A stretch of DNA of 6,174 nucleotides from Lachnospiraceae bacterium UBA3386 (GTDB taxonomy: Bacteria; Bacillota; Clostridia; Lachnospirales; Lachnospiraceae). Of this stretch, positions 4,686-6,174 are shown piece after piece. The stretch spans positions 8,868 to 15,041 of the forward strand of contig DEPS01000071.1 in the NCBI GenBank assembly GCA_002358875.1, given 5' to 3'. Both the position numbers and the translations under genes were made by a program. The stretch's first letter is position 1. Each line of letters opens with the position of its first letter. The notes under the pieces are model-generated. The model saw only the letters and a program-made list of their open reading frames with translations, was not told the origin of the DNA and did not search any database.

Positions 4686-5039
4686 ATGATAAGTCACAGA
4701 GTACAGAAATATATAGATGATCATTCTTTCTGCTCAGAATACCTTTTCAAAGATTGGGAAGCGTTCCTGGATTTAGTCTATGAAGAAGGTGTTCGCGTTT
4801 CGTCCATCCTTTGGTGGGAGCACTGTAAAAAGAATTTTCAGCATGCATACGGTGGTTATTCCGATCCAGATGACCGGGAATGGATGTATTCTGAGACCTG
4901 GTTTCATGAAGATGGATTTGAAGAAAAATCCCTTGCAGATATAAAGGCTTATATTCATGAAACGAGAGAGCATGGCCTTATTCTTGGTGACAAATACATC
5001 GGCCATGATTTAGTGCCGTCTTTCTATCTTGCAGAATAA
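4686..5039 (+). CDS. Acidic soluble protein of unknown function (117 aa)
   Basis: I do not recognise a named family. ATG 4686 is preferred over the in-frame GTG 4674 because GAGGA (4676-4680) is 5 nt upstream. The protein is short, acidic and aromatic-rich, with no signal peptide or membrane segment. Notable text: SSILWWEHCKKNFQHAYGGY (about 39-58), then SDPDDREWMYSETWFHEDGF, then EEKSLADIKAYIHE, ending HDLVPSFYLAE. I have an impression of similar single-domain hypothetical proteins in Firmicutes with a Y-x-D-P-x-(D/N)-x-E-(Y/W)-M-(Y/W)-(A/S)-E-T block and a P-S-F-Y-L end; no activity is known to me for them. The conserved His, Asp and Glu residues could bind a metal, but that is speculation. 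It starts the three-gene downstream set, 29 bp before the GrpB gene, and is probably cotranscribed with it. Confidence 0.72.
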   Translation: MISHRVQKYIDDHSFCSEYLFKDWEAFLDLVYEEGVRVSSILWWEHCKKNFQHAYGGYSDPDDREWMYSETWFHEDGFEEKSLADIKAYIHETREHGLILGDKYIGHDLVPSFYLAE

Positions 5040-5059
5040 CAACTCGATATTTGAAGGAG
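5040..5059 (+). repeat. Leader element, copy 3 (weakest), with ribosome binding site
   Basis: CAACTCGATATTTG (5040-5053) starts right after the stop codon of the preceding gene. It matches copy 2's core in 11 of 14 positions and runs directly into AAGGAG (5054-5059), the ribosome binding site for ATG 5069. It lacks the upstream GGGAT part seen in the other copies, so its membership is uncertain. Confidence 0.33.
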
Positions 5060-5068
5060 CGAATAAAA

Positions 5069-5581
5069 ATGGTTACGAAAAGTGTTGTCGTTTTGCCTTA
5101 TGATGAGCAGTGGGAACAGGCTTTTGCACATATAAAAGACGAGATTCAGGAGGCTCTTGGTTCGCTGGCCTTAAGCATCGAGCACGTTGGCAGCACTTCT
5201 GTGCGGGGGCTGTCCGCAAAGCCGATCATTGATATCGATGTTGTCATCAAGGACTATTCTGTGTTTGATGCTGTGGTGACAGCGCTGGAAGAAATCGGCT
5301 ATCACCATGAAGGCGATCTTGGCATTGCTGCACGGGAGGCATTCAAGTATGACGGCAAGGAGCATTTGCAGAAACACCACCTGTATGTCTGTCCACAGGA
5401 TTCCGCAGAATTAAATAGACATATTGCCTTCAGAAATTATCTGCGCTCCAATCCAGAAGCAGTGCGTGAATACAGTCGAATCAAAGAAGAAGGCGCGGTG
5501 TTCTATCCAAAAGACATTGAGAAATATATTCAACACAAATCTCCCTTTATTGAAAAGATATACAGAGAGATAGGCGTTTGA
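5069..5581 (+). CDS. GrpB/UPF0157 family protein, nucleotidyltransferase fold (170 aa)
   Basis: ATG 5069 is chosen because AAGGAG (5054-5059) lies 9 nt upstream; the frame continues to TTG 5051 without a ribosome binding site of its own. The length matches the family (about 170-180 residues). Diagnostic motifs: an N-terminal P-Y-D-x-x-W (10-15), then EHVGSTSVRGLSAKP (38-52) leading into IIDIDVVI (53-60). The G-S-T-S and the Asp55/Asp57 pair have the form of a nucleotidyltransferase active site (G-S followed by D-x-D). Later family blocks are HHLYVC (103-108), a FRNYLRSNPEAVREYSRIKE segment, and a Y-I-Q-H-K-S-P-F end. A nucleotidyl-transfer activity is inferred from the fold; the substrate of GrpB proteins is not established to my knowledge. 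It sits between an unknown acidic protein and an acetyltransferase, so it looks like collected accessory cargo. Confidence 0.9.
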   Translation: MVTKSVVVLPYDEQWEQAFAHIKDEIQEALGSLALSIEHVGSTSVRGLSAKPIIDIDVVIKDYSVFDAVVTALEEIGYHHEGDLGIAAREAFKYDGKEHLQKHHLYVCPQDSAELNRHIAFRNYLRSNPEAVREYSRIKEEGAVFYPKDIEKYIQHKSPFIEKIYREIGV

Positions 5582-5594
5582 TAACTTCCAGTTT

Positions 5595-5630
5595 GTCGGG
5601 ATGACGCAAAATCGCAGTTTGCAGGGAGGA
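5595..5630 (+). repeat. Leader element, copy 4, with ribosome binding site
   Basis: GTCGGGATGA (5595-5604) is identical to 558-567. Two nt later comes CAAAATCGCAGTTTG (5607-5621), flanked so that GCAAA and TTTGC form a 5-bp stem. AGGGAGGA (5623-5630) follows and is the ribosome binding site of the acetyltransferase. The element fills most of the 53-bp gap between the GrpB and acetyltransferase genes. Confidence 0.5.
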
Positions 5631-5634
5631 TTAC

Positions 5635-6171
5635 GTGAAAATAGAAAAAGATGAAATAACAATCCGAGATTTTACGGAAACAGATCTTCCACTCATGTTT
5701 AAATGGTTGACAGATAAGAGAGTGCTGGAGTATTACGAAGGTCGTGACGTCAGGTTTACGATGGATACTTTGTCTGCACATTTTTTGGAAGAAATTCCAG
5801 ATGGATTCAGAATGATCATCGAGTATAAGAAATCCCCCATCGGATATGCACAGGCCTATCAATTGAGTGGTGAATTGTTCGATGAATATGACTATCCTGA
5901 CGATGGACATATAGTGTTTGCTATGGATCAGTTTATAGGTGAGCCGAAATACTGGAGTAAGGGAATAGGCTCATCTTTTTTGAAAATGATGGCTTCTCAT
6001 CTGAAAGAAAATATGGCTGCGGAACGAGTTCTTCTTGACCCGCACCAAGATAATAAAAGGGCTATAAGGGCATACGAGAAAGCCGGGTTTAAAATCATTA
6101 AATCACTTCCAAAACATGAGATGTTTGAGGGAGAAAAAGTAGATTGCTGGCTGATGGAATTAGCACTGTAG
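5635..6171 (+). CDS. GNAT acetyltransferase, probable aminoglycoside 6'-N-acetyltransferase, AAC(6')-Ie/-Im-like (178 aa)
   Basis: Probable role: acetyl transfer from acetyl-CoA to the 6'-amino group of aminoglycosides in the cytoplasm. GTG 5635 is the start, with GGAGG (5625-5629) 5 nt upstream. Compared from memory with the N-terminal domain of the bifunctional AAC(6')-Ie/APH(2''), the shared text is extensive: D-x-P-L-M-x-K-W-L-T-D-x-R-V-L-E-(Y/F)-Y-x-G-R-D (17-38), PIGYAQ (68-73), MDQFIGEP-x-YWSKGIG (97-112), LDPH-x-x-N-x-RAIRAY-x-K-x-GF (134-152), then L-P-x-H-E, E-G-x-K and D-C-x-L-M-E to the end. Asp98 aligns with Asp99, the residue reported as important for catalysis in AAC(6')-Ie. 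K109-G-I-G112 begins the acetyl-CoA pyrophosphate loop. No phosphotransferase domain follows: TAG 6169-6171 ends the protein at the single-domain length. It appears full-length and intact. Actual resistance spectrum is unproven; a related GNAT with another amine substrate remains possible. Confidence 0.87.
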   Translation: MKIEKDEITIRDFTETDLPLMFKWLTDKRVLEYYEGRDVRFTMDTLSAHFLEEIPDGFRMIIEYKKSPIGYAQAYQLSGELFDEYDYPDDGHIVFAMDQFIGEPKYWSKGIGSSFLKMMASHLKENMAAERVLLDPHQDNKRAIRAYEKAGFKIIKSLPKHEMFEGEKVDCWLMELAL

Positions 6172-6174
6172 ATT

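Noticed and set aside
4641..5634. Integron-type attC sites between the three downstream genes
   Set aside because: GTTGGAT (4651-4657) fits the GTTRRRY core, but no matching RYYYAAC partner with paired inner arms is present, the other gaps lack the core, and no integron integrase is in the window. A different cassette mechanism is not excluded.

Overview
The window looks like accessory DNA from a gut-type Firmicute, probably class Clostridia (Lachnospiraceae-like). The reasons are the strong AGGAGG-type ribosome binding sites, the moderate-to-low GC cargo, and a left edge that resembles the conjugation module of Tn1549/CTn-type integrative conjugative elements (ICEs). This placement rests on recalled family features, since no search could be run.

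Layout: (1) Positions 1-502 hold the last 19 codons of a Maff2-like small membrane protein, a hairpin-rich gap, and a 97-residue hydrophobic protein resembling the CD1845-type small ICE proteins. (2) Positions 503-956 hold a promoter-like box, a leader, and the wreck of a GT28/UGT-type glycosyltransferase with an amber codon in its N-terminal G-S-R-G-D-V-(Q)-P motif and no C-terminal half. (3) Positions 957-1357 are about 400 bp without an intact gene. They contain a possible fragment of a pyridoxamine-phosphate-oxidase-like gene, a strong terminator-like hairpin, a cluster of TTCACCCC repeats that can fold back on an inverted copy, and a pair of mirror-image palindromic operators. (4) Positions 1358-4556 are a tight four-gene operon: a TetR-family regulator, an ABC ATPase, and two different six-helix ABC-2 permeases. 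It is most simply read as a self-regulated exporter for a lipophilic drug, peptide or other toxic compound. (5) Positions 4686-6171 carry three short genes in a row: an acidic protein of unknown function, a GrpB/UPF0157 nucleotidyltransferase-fold protein, and a GNAT closely resembling AAC(6')-Ie/-Im aminoglycoside 6'-N-acetyltransferases.

How the genes may work together: the TetR protein probably binds the two TATTGACTT/AAGTCAATA palindromes upstream of its own gene and represses the regulator-exporter operon until a ligand releases it. The last three genes need not share a pathway; they look like collected single-gene cargo. The most unusual observation is that each of these three genes, and also the glycosyltransferase pseudogene 4 kb upstream, is preceded by a related short leader element (core CAAATCG-nn-nTTTG, in three cases with an upstream GTCGGGATGA or GTTGGAT). 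This suggests a common cassette boundary or a shared 5'-UTR element.
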